A stretch of DNA of 64,000 nt from an uncultured Ruminococcus sp. (GCA_902795355.1 CADBKZ010000003.1:81902-145901); one strand, 5' to 3'. Counted from the stretch's first letter, positions 48,672 through 57,972 are shown. Notes: generated by a model from the letters alone, not told the origin. Made by a program: numbers and translations.

Positions 48672-50033
48672 TTACAGCGGCAGGTTGCAATGCCGACGCG
48701 CGGGGTCGCCCTCATTCTTGACCAGCAACATGTACACCGCCGCGCAAATGCGCTGGCGCAGCTCGGCGGGGTCGATTACGTCGTCGATGCTTCCGTCGCA
48801 GGCCGCCGCCTCGGGCGAGGCGCACTCCGCTTTCCATTTTTGCACCAGCTCGGCGCGGCTCGCCGCCTCTCCGATCCGGTCGTTCCAAAGGAACGCGACC
48901 GCCGATTCGGGAGCCATGGGGCTGATTTCGGCCGCGGGAAGCGCATAAACCGTGTCCGCGCCGAGGGCTTTGGATCCCATCAGCGTAAACGCCGCGCCGT
49001 AGGCCTTTCCCGCAACAACCGTAATTTTCGCGGTCGCGGCGGCGGAGTAGGCCATGGCGAGTTTGCCGAGCGATTTGGCAAGAGGCGTTCCCTCTTCCGC
49101 GGAGCTGACGGCAACGCCCGTGCTGTCGGTCAGGGTAATCACCGGCATTCCGAAGCTATCGCTGAAATTGACAAATTTCGCGGCTTTTCCCGCGCCCTCG
49201 GCGGTCAGCGCGCCGCCGTCTTTCGCCGCGTTGTTGGCAACGATCCCGCAGGGTACGCCGCCGAAACGGGCAAGGCAGGTCAGCATTTCATCGGCATATC
49301 CGGCCCCGAGCTCCAGAACCGATCCCGCGTCCGCAACGGCCTGAATGTTCGCGCGCATGTCGTCCCCGACGGCAACGGTGCGGTTGACATTGTCCGCGCA
49401 GTTCTCCGCGGCAACACCGTCCTCGGCGTTGGCGGGAAGCAGGTCGATCAGCCGGCGAACCGTTCCGATCGCGTCCGCTTCGTTTGCGGCGGTAATCGAG
49501 GAAAGGCCTTTTTCGGCCACGTATTCCGCGCTTCCCACCTCTTTCCCCACAAGGAAAGGCGCGTTGACATACCATTGAGAGGCTTCCTTGACCGTTACCA
49601 CCACGTCGAACATGGCGGCCGCGGTTGCGGCAAGGCCGGCGCAAACGCCCGTGATTACCGCGATTTGCGGGATCGCCCCCGACGCGCGGCTGACGTTGGC
49701 GAGCAAGGAGCCGTAAGCGGACATTGCCGACGCGCCGTCGGTCACATAAGCCCCCGCGCTATCGAACATGCCGACCACAGGCGCGCCGTTTTTGCGCGCG
49801 AGGTCGTAAAGCGACGCGATTTTCTCGGCTTGTACGCGGTCAAACGCGCCTTTTTGCCGGTCGCTGTCCTGCGCGAACGCGTAGGCAAGTTTCCCGCCTA
49901 TCGCGCCGTAACCGCAAACCGCTCCGGTCATGCTGCCGTCCGTTCTTTTCCGGTATGCGCCGATCTCAACGAAGGTTCCGGAATCGAAGAGCGCGGCAAT
50001 CTTTTCCGTACCGGCCGTTGTGTCTTTTTTCAT
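48672..50033 (-). CDS. CoA-type carboxyltransferase (methylmalonyl-CoA decarboxylase alpha-like)
   Basis: This 453-aa crotonase-fold carboxyltransferase has two similar halves: the N-half oxyanion/CoA region (GAPVVGMFDSAGAYVTDG, IPQIAVITGVCAGLAATAAA) and the C-half (GMPVITLTDSTGVAVSSAEE, KITVVAGKAYGAAFTLMG, ISPMAPESAVAFLW). It resembles MmdA/PccB proteins but is shorter than the usual 510 residues. It would use an acyl-CoA as carboxyl donor or acceptor. It is the first gene of the operon; ATG 50033 is chosen because it follows a GGGGGG stretch and starts the conserved part. Confidence 0.85.
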   Translation of the reverse strand: MKKDTTAGTEKIAALFDSGTFVEIGAYRKRTDGSMTGAVCGYGAIGGKLAYAFAQDSDRQKGAFDRVQAEKIASLYDLARKNGAPVVGMFDSAGAYVTDGASAMSAYGSLLANVSRASGAIPQIAVITGVCAGLAATAAAMFDVVVTVKEASQWYVNAPFLVGKEVGSAEYVAEKGLSSITAANEADAIGTVRRLIDLLPANAEDGVAAENCADNVNRTVAVGDDMRANIQAVADAGSVLELGAGYADEMLTCLARFGGVPCGIVANNAAKDGGALTAEGAGKAAKFVNFSDSFGMPVITLTDSTGVAVSSAEEGTPLAKSLGKLAMAYSAAATAKITVVAGKAYGAAFTLMGSKALGADTVYALPAAEISPMAPESAVAFLWNDRIGEAASRAELVQKWKAECASPEAAACDGSIDDVIDPAELRQRICAAVYMLLVKNEGDPARRHCNLPL

Positions 50034-50129
50034 CAGGAAAATCCCCCCAAAAACATAGAAAAAATAGGTTCTCTGCAGGGCAAAAAACAGCTTGCCTGAA
50101 AACAAACCATCCTACCCCACTTTACTAAA

Positions 50130-50158
50130 ATTTTATCACAAAACGAACACTTTGTCAA
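50130..50158 (-). promoter_or_regulatory. Promoter of the sodium-pump operon
   Basis: Minus-strand TTGACA (50153-50158), a 17-bp spacer and TAAAAT (50130-50135); leader about 90 nt. Confidence 0.85.
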
Positions 50159-50236
50159 TCTTTTGGCAAATAAAGTTATGAACGATTTGTAAATAGTGCA
50201 AAAAAATAAATCTTCTGTTCGTTTTTCGATTTTTTC

Positions 50237-50265
50237 TTGACAGGGGAATGACCGTATGCTATAAT
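50237..50265 (+). promoter_or_regulatory. Promoter of the leucine-rich lipoprotein
   Basis: TTGACA (50237-50242), a 17-bp spacer and TATAAT (50260-50265), both perfect. Confidence 0.9.
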
Positions 50266-50318
50266 AAGGTAGAGCAAGTTTTTCCCACGCCCCCAAAAAA
50301 TATCAGGAGGACATCCGT

Positions 50319-53300
50319 ATGAAAAAGTTGTTTTTAATGTTTCTCTCTCTTGTTGCGGGACTACTGATTCTTTCTTCCTGCTCGCTGTTGGGAAATTTCC
50401 CGTACAATTCTGCAACGACAGACTCCGCCGAAACAACCGAAATACCGGAAACGTCCGTCACCGATGATCCGTCGGCTCCCGTTACCGCCGTTGAAAAGGC
50501 GCGAATTTCCGTAAACGACTTTTTAGCCGCGCTTGCAGATGAAAATGCCGGAACGGGCGCCGACCTGTTCTCCGAACTCCGCTCGGTTTCGTTCTCGCTG
50601 ACCGAGGACGGCGCAACCGAGCCGTTTCTGGCCATGCGCGACGGGCTTTTGTACCTCTCCGACCCCGATGAAGAGGAACGCTCGGTCTATTTACTCCCCT
50701 TTACCGAAAAGGGGTACGCGCTTCTGAACAGCGTTGGCGATTCCTCTGCGGTGGTAAAAGCGGTTCCCTTTTCGTTTGCGGATTTGGCCGGCCGGCAGAA
50801 CGCGGATCTACGCTTTGAAACGGGCGAGCTTTCCGCAACCAAAACCGCGGGAACGTTTGAGATAAACCGACTGTGGTTCTCCCGCATGGGATGGATCGAC
50901 TCCACATCGCAATCCGCGAAATACAGCGGACAGGTCAAGCTCTCCGAAACCGACGGCGTTTTCTCTTTGGCTCTGAACGCAAGCACGGACGCTTTCACGG
51001 TCAATCTGTCGGTTACGGGAAATCCGGAAAAACCCGATATTACGCTGAAATTCTATCCGAACGGCAACAACGGAACCGTAAATTCCACAAGACCAATCAT
51101 GCTTTCGGTTCATCGGACGACGGGCGAAGGAACGGAGACGGTCAATCTGAATGTCAGCGCGTCCCTTTACGACGACAAAACGCGGATAACCGCGGACGCC
51201 GAAATTGCCTATGAAGTCGGCCCCGCGGGACAGCCTGCATCCTTTGCGGGAACATGCACGCTCACCGTTGGGGACGAGCCGATGATTTTGGAAATTTTCC
51301 GATTTGAACCGCCGGAGAACGTTGAAGCGGACGAATCGTTTCTGACCGGTCGCATTACAGGGTCGGTTTTCGGGCATGAAATCGAAACGCTTTCCTTTAC
51401 CGCCACGGCAACCAGCGGTTCCGACGACAAAAAAATTTACCCCTTTCACTTTGAGAACACGTCAGAGAAATCGGATGTCGTTCTGGAAATTCCCGCCCGC
51501 GCGTTTGAACTGACCAAAGCCGAGCAAACCCTGCTCTCGCGTGTGAATTACTACTACGAAAACATGGAAACCGTGAACGAACAGATCCGGCGGATCAATG
51601 AAAACGCGACAACCTATTTTTCCAGATACCTCAATTCATCCACGCCCCGCCATTTCTACACCTATGATGAAAGCGGAACCTTGATTTTGCTGACATTGGT
51701 CAGTGGAAATCAGGTGCAAACGTCCTGCGTTTTTGATGAAAAGCCGATCGTACCGATCGCCTGCCGCCATTCGGGAAATTTTGCCGATTATGAGCTTTCC
51801 CCCGCTTATCGCGCGGCGGAACAGCTGAAGCGGGATTGGAATACGGCGATCAATCAGGTGGAAAAAGAATACAGCCGCTCTGTACATGCCTATTTCTGCC
51901 GCTATCTGGAAGATTATGATCTGACCGTCGGATTTTACGGCGGCGCCAATGATACCACGCCGAATTTTGTGTCGGGTCGCCAAATCGCCATCAATAACAT
52001 TGCGGCAATTTATGTTCCCGAGGGTGCGTTCAGTCTGCTCGACCTCTGCACCGAAGGGCCAATATACGACGAACAATGCCACCGGATTCTGACCACCCCT
52101 GTTCCCACCGCGATCCGGTTGACTTCTTGGGAATCCGTCCATAACACCGACGAATCGCAGGTTCTGCTCTCCCCCGCGGCGAATCGCCTCGGCGCAACGC
52201 TTATCCGGTGCGACCGTTGCAATAAGGCTTATCTGCAATTCGAGAACGAGGGCGGAACAACCCGTTTCCTTGCAACCTTGGAGCAATTCGGCAAGTATCG
52301 CTCGAACGACGGGCAGATTTCCGGCCTGATTCCGCAGGAGCGCGATTCCGACTGGGTTATTACCTATATTGATTGGGAACAGTACGACGGGAATTTCCAA
52401 ACGCCCGATCTGGCGGTTCCCGCGCTTCCCCCCGAAATGGGAACGTTGATCGGCTGGTTTGCGGGAACCGACTCCATCGTTCAATTTTACGGGACCGTGG
52501 AATTGCCCGAGGGCTTCCTGTTTTTGGGTAACTCCGCGCTGGAAAAAATGCATCCCAAGGGAATCCGGTTGCCCGAAAGTTTGCTATATATCGGCTACCG
52601 ATCGCTTTATTCCAATTTCGCCGAAGAAATTACCGTTCCCGAAAACGTGGTTTACATCGGCAACCACGCTTTTCGCTCTTCGACTCTGAAAAAATTGACG
52701 GTTGACGCCAAACACCTGACCGAGTTCGGCGCGCAGGAGCTCCCCGCACTGGAAGAGCTGATTTTTCACTCCGAATCAATCGGAAGCTATTACCCGCCGA
52801 ACGCACCGAAGCTGACGGCCGTTGCAATTCCCGAGGGGGTGCGGAAGCTCCTGTATAACAATAGCGTTACGTTCTCGGGACGGGTGGTTCTCCCCTCGAC
52901 CCTGACCGAGATTGACGGGAACTTCTTTATGGACAACAAGGATCTGACCGAGGTGGTCTTGCCTGCCGGCCTGACCATAATCGGCGAATACGCGTTCTGC
53001 AATTGCACCTCGCTTGCGCGGGTTTGGGTTGCTTCCAACGGCGCAACCGAGGGAACCGACGGAAAATTGGAACTTCCCCTCGGATTGCAAAAACTCGGCC
53101 TCCGCGCATTTTCCGGCTGTCCTCTGCTCAAATATGTTGAAATTCCGAGCGGCATAACCGTTCTTCCGCAAGGTGTTTTTCTCGAAAGCGGTTTGGAAAC
53201 CGTTGTTCTTCCCGATGAAATGGTCGGCATCCATATGGGCGCATTCAGCAAATGCAAGTCGTTGCGCTCTGTGAACCTGCCCTCCGCACTGACGTGGATC

Positions 53301-53783
53301 GGGCAAAGCGCGTTCTCCGGCTGCGAATCGTTGGAATTTGAAACGATTCTTTTCGGGAACGGGATGAAGCAGATCGACGCTTTCGCGTTTCAGAACTGCA
53401 AAAGGATCCAACGGGTAGATCTTCCCGCTTCATTGACTCGGATTCAATCCACTGCTTTTGAGGGCTGCGAAATCGGGGAGATGAACGTATACTGCGATCT
53501 TTCAAAAGATACCTCTTCACCGGGCGGTTCCGTAAATGTAATCAACTATTACGGAAAAATCGGCGTCTTTATTTGGAGATCGGGGAAAATCATTAATATT
53601 CACGCAACCGAGCTTCCCGAATCGGTCGCTGTTGTTCACCAGATTCCGAAATCGGTGGTGGAAATCAACTTTGCGGGCGATCGGGAAACATGGAACGCCG
53701 CAGGTTACAGGATCCCATATGATTCCCAAACCGTGGTTCATTTCAACGTGGATTTCGGAGACAATACGCCGCCGGAAGATTGA
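50319..53783 (+). CDS. BspA-type leucine-rich repeat surface lipoprotein
   Basis: This 1154-aa protein has a lipoprotein signal (MKKLFLMFLSLVAGLLILSSC, lipidated Cys at 21) and a Thr/Ser-rich linker. A region of about 600 residues follows that I do not recognise; its early part is beta-rich. A CxxC pair (IRCDRCNKAYLQF) lies near residue 630. From about residue 725 to 1070 there are LRR_5/BspA repeats (IRLPESLLYIGYRSLY, VVLPAGLTIIGEYAFCNCTS, VNLPSALTWIGQSAFSGC). Such proteins are cell-surface and often bind host or glycan ligands. ATG 50319 follows AGGAGG. A monocistronic unit with its own promoter and terminator. Confidence 0.88.
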   Translation: MKKLFLMFLSLVAGLLILSSCSLLGNFPYNSATTDSAETTEIPETSVTDDPSAPVTAVEKARISVNDFLAALADENAGTGADLFSELRSVSFSLTEDGATEPFLAMRDGLLYLSDPDEEERSVYLLPFTEKGYALLNSVGDSSAVVKAVPFSFADLAGRQNADLRFETGELSATKTAGTFEINRLWFSRMGWIDSTSQSAKYSGQVKLSETDGVFSLALNASTDAFTVNLSVTGNPEKPDITLKFYPNGNNGTVNSTRPIMLSVHRTTGEGTETVNLNVSASLYDDKTRITADAEIAYEVGPAGQPASFAGTCTLTVGDEPMILEIFRFEPPENVEADESFLTGRITGSVFGHEIETLSFTATATSGSDDKKIYPFHFENTSEKSDVVLEIPARAFELTKAEQTLLSRVNYYYENMETVNEQIRRINENATTYFSRYLNSSTPRHFYTYDESGTLILLTLVSGNQVQTSCVFDEKPIVPIACRHSGNFADYELSPAYRAAEQLKRDWNTAINQVEKEYSRSVHAYFCRYLEDYDLTVGFYGGANDTTPNFVSGRQIAINNIAAIYVPEGAFSLLDLCTEGPIYDEQCHRILTTPVPTAIRLTSWESVHNTDESQVLLSPAANRLGATLIRCDRCNKAYLQFENEGGTTRFLATLEQFGKYRSNDGQISGLIPQERDSDWVITYIDWEQYDGNFQTPDLAVPALPPEMGTLIGWFAGTDSIVQFYGTVELPEGFLFLGNSALEKMHPKGIRLPESLLYIGYRSLYSNFAEEITVPENVVYIGNHAFRSSTLKKLTVDAKHLTEFGAQELPALEELIFHSESIGSYYPPNAPKLTAVAIPEGVRKLLYNNSVTFSGRVVLPSTLTEIDGNFFMDNKDLTEVVLPAGLTIIGEYAFCNCTSLARVWVASNGATEGTDGKLELPLGLQKLGLRAFSGCPLLKYVEIPSGITVLPQGVFLESGLETVVLPDEMVGIHMGAFSKCKSLRSVNLPSALTWIGQSAFSGCESLEFETILFGNGMKQIDAFAFQNCKRIQRVDLPASLTRIQSTAFEGCEIGEMNVYCDLSKDTSSPGGSVNVINYYGKIGVFIWRSGKIINIHATELPESVAVVHQIPKSVVEINFAGDRETWNAAGYRIPYDSQTVVHFNVDFGDNTPPED

Positions 53784-53797
53784 AAACATATAAACAA

Positions 53798-53824
53798 GGG
53801 GCTTCCCGAGCGGGAAGCCCCTTT
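53798..53824. terminator. Bidirectional terminator
   Basis: GGGGCTTCCC (53798-53807) and GGGAAGCCCC (53812-53821) with loop GAGC, followed by TTT; it separates the lipoprotein gene and the convergent dehydrogenase. Confidence 0.8.
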
Positions 53825-53855
53825 GGCTTTCTTACATTTTTCGGACGCATTTTTT

Positions 53856-54890
53856 TCAGAAGCACTTGCCGACGCGCCCCGCGCTCCGGCAGGATTCGGT
53901 TTTTCCGCAACGGTAGCACAATTCGTTCCGGCACATGCCGTCCCGCGAGAGGTCGAGGATGTTTTGCACCGTGGTTTCGGCAATGTTGTTCAATGCCTCT
54001 TCGGTCAGAAACGCCTGATGCGACGTTACCAGAACGTTCGGCATCGTAATCAGGCGCGCCAAAACGTCGTCCGCCATGATATGCCCCGAAAAGTCCTCGA
54101 AAAACACGTCGGCTTCCTCTTCGTAAACATCGAGGCAGGCCGCGCCGATCTTGCGCTCCTTAATGCCTTCCAACAGCGCGTCCGCGTCGATCAGCGCGCC
54201 GCGCGAGGTATTGACGATCACAACGCCCTTCTTCATCTTCGCAATGGTTTCGGCGCGAACGGTGTGGAAGGTTTCGTCGGTCAGCGGGCAATGCAGGGAG
54301 ATGATGTCGCTTTGCGCAAAAAGTTCGTCCAGCGAAACATAGTCGATCCCGCTATCGGCCGCGGGAAACTTATCATAGGCGATCACGCGCATGCCGAACC
54401 CTCGGCAAATATCAACGAACACGCGGCCGATCTTCCCCGTTCCGATCACGCCAACGGTCTTTCCGTGTAGGTCGAAACCCGTTAACCCGTTGAGGCTGAA
54501 ATTGAAATCCTTGGTTCGGATATAGGCTTTATGGATGCGGCGGATCGAGGTCAGGAGCATAGCCATGGCATGCTCGGCCACCGCATAGGGCGAATAGGCC
54601 GGCACATGCACCACATGGACCTTTCCGAACGCATGGCGAACGTCCACATTGTTGTAACCCGCGCAACGGAGCGCAACCGCGCGAACGTCCATTTCCGAAA
54701 GGCGATCAATCACCTCGGCGTTCACCGTGTCGTTGACGAATACGCAAACGCCCTCGGCCCCGCGGGCAAGCTCCACGGTATCGGGGGTCAGCTTGGTCTC
54801 GTAAAACCGAAAATCGATCCCCGCCTCGCTTCCGTATTTTTCAAACGAGGGGCGGTCGTATGATTTGGCATCGAAAAACGCGTACTTCAT
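53856..54890 (-). CDS. D-2-hydroxyacid dehydrogenase (D-lactate dehydrogenase-like)
   Basis: This 344-aa NAD-dependent dehydrogenase has the catalytic-domain motif RCAGYNNVD, the Rossmann loop GVIGTGKIGRVFVDICRGFG and SRGALIDADALLEGI. The catalytic Arg (NTSRGAL), Glu (VYEEEADVF) and His (VLVTSHQAFLT) are in place, as in D-LDH reducing pyruvate to D-lactate. The C-terminus carries an unusual Cys-rich tail (MCRNELCYRCGKTESC, plus one more Cys before the end). ATG 54890 follows AGGAG. It lies 16 bp after hom and shares its promoter. Confidence 0.9.
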   Translation of the reverse strand: MKYAFFDAKSYDRPSFEKYGSEAGIDFRFYETKLTPDTVELARGAEGVCVFVNDTVNAEVIDRLSEMDVRAVALRCAGYNNVDVRHAFGKVHVVHVPAYSPYAVAEHAMAMLLTSIRRIHKAYIRTKDFNFSLNGLTGFDLHGKTVGVIGTGKIGRVFVDICRGFGMRVIAYDKFPAADSGIDYVSLDELFAQSDIISLHCPLTDETFHTVRAETIAKMKKGVVIVNTSRGALIDADALLEGIKERKIGAACLDVYEEEADVFFEDFSGHIMADDVLARLITMPNVLVTSHQAFLTEEALNNIAETTVQNILDLSRDGMCRNELCYRCGKTESCRSAGRVGKCF

Positions 54891-54906
54891 GGCGGCTCCT
54901 TTCGGT

Positions 54907-56112
54907 TCAATCAAGAACGGGCAACGCCCAGCAAAGCTCTTTTCCGCAGGCGGCAACGGCGGCGTCGGCTTCCCTGCCGCTCATCGGGCGGCTGATGAAG
55001 AGAAACGCGCCGTCCCGCAACAGGAAATTTTCATAGCCGAAATAGGTCTTGGTCGCCTCGGCGCAGCGCGCGCACCCTTTGAACAGAAACGCGCGGCGGC
55101 AAACGCGGTCGGCTGGGTCCGCGATCCTATCGGGCGCGGCGGGCGTCCATTCGGGCAGGCGAACATTCCCCGCGGCGGCGTTCAGGATGTCGGAGACCAC
55201 GGCGCTCGCCGTTGGCAATTTTCCCGCGCCCGCGCCGTAAAAGAAGGTTTTTCCGAGCATATCGGCGTTGACGAGGATGCCGTTGAACACCCCCTCCACA
55301 TGGTGGATGGGGCTGGACGCGGGCACCAGATGCGGCGCGACCAACGCCAGCACGCGGCCGCCGACGCGCTCGGTATGCCCGATCAGCTTTACGGCGCAGC
55401 CGAGCGCGTCGGCGGCCGCCGTTTGCTCGGCGGTAATGCCCGTGATCCCCTGCACGGAGATTTCGGAAGGCGAAATCAGAACCCCGAACGCGAGCGCGGC
55501 GAGAATCACGATCTTGCGCGCCGCGTCCAGCCCTTCAATATCGGCGGTGGGGTCGGTCTCGGCATAGCCGAGCGACTGCGCCTCTTTGAGCGCGAGGGAA
55601 AAATCGGTCCCTTCTTTTTTCATCTTGGTTAAAATATAGTTGGTGGTTCCGTTGAGAATCCCGCTGACCGAAAGAATTTCGTTGGGGGCAAGGTCGTCCC
55701 GCAAGGGGCGAATAATCGGGATTCCGCCGCCCACGCTCGCTTCAAAGAGATAGGAAACGCCGTGTTCCCGCGCCGTTGCGAGCAGTTCCGCTCCGTAATG
55801 CGCAACCACCTCTTTGTTGGAAGTTACCACGCTCTTCCCCGCTTCGAGCGCGGCTTTTGTAAATTCATAGGCGGGGTGGGAACCGCCCATCATTTCGGCA
55901 ACGACCCGAATTTCGGGGTCGGCGAGGATAGGATCAATGCTGTGGACCACGCGGCCGCCGAGCGGATGATCCGGAAACTCCCGCAGGTCGAGAATGTACC
56001 TGATGTTGAACGCTTCGCCGAAACGTTTTTCGATAAGCGCGCGATTTTCCGTTAATACTTCGGCGGTTCCGCTGCCGACAACGCCGAAGCCGAGCAATGC
56101 GATCTGGATCAT
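54907..56112 (-). CDS. hom: Homoserine dehydrogenase
   Basis: This 401-aa NAD(P)-dependent enzyme reduces aspartate semialdehyde to homoserine for Thr/Met synthesis. It has the Rossmann start IQIALLGFGVVGSGTAEVL, EMMGGSHPAYEFTKAALEAG, the catalytic region SVGGGIPIIRPLRDDLAPNE, GILNGTTNYILTKM and the YAETDPTADIEGLDAARKI signature. The C-terminal part (about 310-401) is short and could be a reduced regulatory domain. ATG 56112 follows AAGGAA. Promoter TTGCAA-N17-TATGAT at 56158-56186. Confidence 0.95.
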   Translation of the reverse strand: MIQIALLGFGVVGSGTAEVLTENRALIEKRFGEAFNIRYILDLREFPDHPLGGRVVHSIDPILADPEIRVVAEMMGGSHPAYEFTKAALEAGKSVVTSNKEVVAHYGAELLATAREHGVSYLFEASVGGGIPIIRPLRDDLAPNEILSVSGILNGTTNYILTKMKKEGTDFSLALKEAQSLGYAETDPTADIEGLDAARKIVILAALAFGVLISPSEISVQGITGITAEQTAAADALGCAVKLIGHTERVGGRVLALVAPHLVPASSPIHHVEGVFNGILVNADMLGKTFFYGAGAGKLPTASAVVSDILNAAAGNVRLPEWTPAAPDRIADPADRVCRRAFLFKGCARCAEATKTYFGYENFLLRDGAFLFISRPMSGREADAAVAACGKELCWALPVLD

Positions 56113-56157
56113 AATTTGTCGTTCCTTTTTTCGGATAGGTGATTTGCTGATATATAT

Positions 56158-56186
56158 ATCATACCACAAAACTTCTCAAATTGCAA
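56158..56186 (-). promoter_or_regulatory. Promoter of hom and the dehydrogenase
   Basis: Minus-strand TTGCAA (56181-56186), a 17-bp spacer and TATGAT (56158-56163). Confidence 0.72.
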
Positions 56187-56195
56187 ACAAAACTA

Positions 56196-56224
56196 TTGAA
56201 AAATCGAAAGAAATGTGATAAAAT
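56196..56224 (+). promoter_or_regulatory. Promoter of the DUF4364 gene
   Basis: TTGAAA (56196-56201), a 17-bp spacer and TAAAAT (56219-56224). Confidence 0.75.
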
Positions 56225-56291
56225 ATTCTTGTAAAGCGAAAAAACAGGCAAAATCGGCCCTGCGCGCACCGATTCGGAGAGGAGAAGCATT

Positions 56292-56882
56292 GTGAAAACC
56301 CCCATCAGCAAACTCAACGACATCAATATTTTCATCCTGCATCTCATCCACCGCATCAACCGCCCCATGACATACGTGGAACTGAACGAGATTGTGGAAG
56401 TGACCGAGCATGTGAAATACATCGACTTTGCCGAGGCTTTCCCGCAAATGATCGAAAACGGGTATCTGGACCCCGTTGGAAAAAATTTAGAGGACGACGA
56501 AATGTATTTCGTCACCAAAAAGGGGATCCAATACGGCGAGGACATAAAAAGCGAGTTCCGCGAGGCGATCCTGCGCGAAAGCACTGTTGCCGCGCTCCGC
56601 TTCATTCGGTTCAGCAAGGACAAGGGGCTGACCTGCGATTGCGAAATCCACCGCAACGAAGAAGATAAAACCTACGACGTTACCTTTGTGATCCGCAACT
56701 ACGACCGCGAAACGCTCCGCACCACCATCAACGTGGAATCCGAATTTCAGGCGCGGCAAATGGCCCGCAACTGCTACGCGAACCCCGACGTGATCCTCTC
56801 TGGCATGACCTCGCTGTTGAGCGGCGACATCAACTACATCTGGGGAACGCAGGAGCCTAAAAAAAAGGACGAAACGCCGTAA
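56292..56882 (+). CDS. DUF4364 family protein
   Basis: This 196-aa cytosolic protein begins with a winged-helix-like part (about residues 8-90: LNDINIFILHLIHRINRPMT, YVELNEIVEVTEHVKYIDF, FAEAFPQMIENGYL). A beta-rich C-terminal domain follows (TCDCEIHRNEEDKTYDVTFVI). It matches DUF4364 of Clostridia, possibly a DNA-binding regulator. The GTG at 56292 follows GGAGAGGAGAAG. Confidence 0.87.
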   Translation: MKTPISKLNDINIFILHLIHRINRPMTYVELNEIVEVTEHVKYIDFAEAFPQMIENGYLDPVGKNLEDDEMYFVTKKGIQYGEDIKSEFREAILRESTVAALRFIRFSKDKGLTCDCEIHRNEEDKTYDVTFVIRNYDRETLRTTINVESEFQARQMARNCYANPDVILSGMTSLLSGDINYIWGTQEPKKKDETP

Positions 56883-57276
56883 TCCCTTCATTTTTCTCTC
56901 AAAAAACCTTAAAAAATAATTCACAATCTTTTTCCGCTCAAAATGGTAAAAATAGACAATCCGAGGGGCCTCGGTTGGACAATTTTACTATTTTGGGTGG
57001 TTCTTTTTTGTGCAAAAACGATACTTTTCTCGAATATTGTAAAAATAGGGCAAATTTTGTGTAAAAATTGCTCTTGACATTGTGCAAATTTGTGGTAAAA
57101 TAGTATATGAAGAAATGTAGATATTCCCATGAACGCGGCGGTTCCCCCCGCGTTCGCAAAAGCGTTGTGACCTGCGTTTGACACCGGATTTGTTGTCAAG
57201 GATATGCGGCAAAACGGTGGATGGGACGCGGGTTTTCTTTGGCTCCGGACCCGCGGTACGGAAAGGCGCTTACGGC
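56883..57276 (+). promoter_or_regulatory. Long AT-rich intergenic region with promoter upstream of the sigma factor
   Basis: No gene is visible across about 390 bp. It holds a GC palindrome CCGAGGGGCCTCGG near 56960-56973, a run of AT-rich sequence, and a promoter TTGACA (57074-57079), 16-bp spacer, TAAAAT (57096-57101). The transcribed leader of about 165 nt can encode a 13-codon peptide from ATG 57131 (MNAAVPPAFAKAL), overlapping a hairpin (AACGCGG/CCCGCGTT). Leader function is speculative. Confidence 0.6.
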
Positions 57277-57861
57277 ATGAAACAGAAACCCGAACAGAAA
57301 ACGCCGGAAGAGATCAACGCTTTGGTTTTGCAGGCGCAAAGCGGAAACGAGGACGCTTTTTCCGAGCTTTTGGGGCTTTATTCTTTCCTGATGGAATCCA
57401 TGGCCGCCCGCTATGCGGCGGGGCTTTCGGAAGAGGATTGCCGCGACCTGCGGCAGGAAGCCGCCATTGCGTTTTGCCGCGCGCTGGACCGTTTCCATGC
57501 GGATGCGGGCGTCGGGTTCGGGTATTTTGCAAAAATCTGCATTGAAAACCGGTTGATCGATTGCCGCCGCAAATGGGTGCGCGAGCCTGCGGGACGGGCG
57601 ATTCCGATTGAGGATCCGAACGCGGTTGCGCAAACCGCCGACGACCCCGCGCGCTACATTCTGGAAAAAGAAAACTACTTGGCGCTTTGCGAGCGCATTC
57701 GCGAAACCCTTTCCGAATACGAAAACCGGATTTGGACGTTGGTTATTTCGGGTCATACCGCTTCCGAGATCGCCGCCGAAACCGGCGCCGACCGGAAATC
57801 GGTGGAAAACGCGGTTGCGCGCGTCCGCCGCAAATTGAGAAAAAATCTGCCTCTCCGTTGA
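57277..57861 (+). CDS. RNA polymerase sigma-70 family factor
   Basis: This 194-aa protein has region 2 (NEDAFSELLGLYSFLMESMA, DLRQEAAIAFCRALDRFH, FGYFAKICIENRLIDCRRK) and region 4 with a helix-turn-helix (ENRIWTLVISGHTASEIAAE, RKSVENAVARVRRKLRK). The type is close to SigH/Sig30-like alternative factors rather than ECF, given the linker and the AKICIENRLIDCRR block. ATG 57277 follows GGAAAGG. A zinc-ribbon protein follows 111 bp later. Regulon unknown. Confidence 0.88.
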   Translation: MKQKPEQKTPEEINALVLQAQSGNEDAFSELLGLYSFLMESMAARYAAGLSEEDCRDLRQEAAIAFCRALDRFHADAGVGFGYFAKICIENRLIDCRRKWVREPAGRAIPIEDPNAVAQTADDPARYILEKENYLALCERIRETLSEYENRIWTLVISGHTASEIAAETGADRKSVENAVARVRRKLRKNLPLR

Positions 57862-57972
57862 GGCAGCGCATGCCCACCGTGGTTCAAAGAGAACGCGGCA
57901 CGGCCGAGGTATCGGTGCAATTCCGATCGGGGGCAAAATAAATTTTCATCTTGAAAAAGAGGAGATCGAAAG

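Noticed and set aside
57131..57172. 13-codon leader peptide upstream of the sigma factor as a gene
   Set aside because: No convincing ribosome site and no run of regulatory codons; mentioned only as a possibility.
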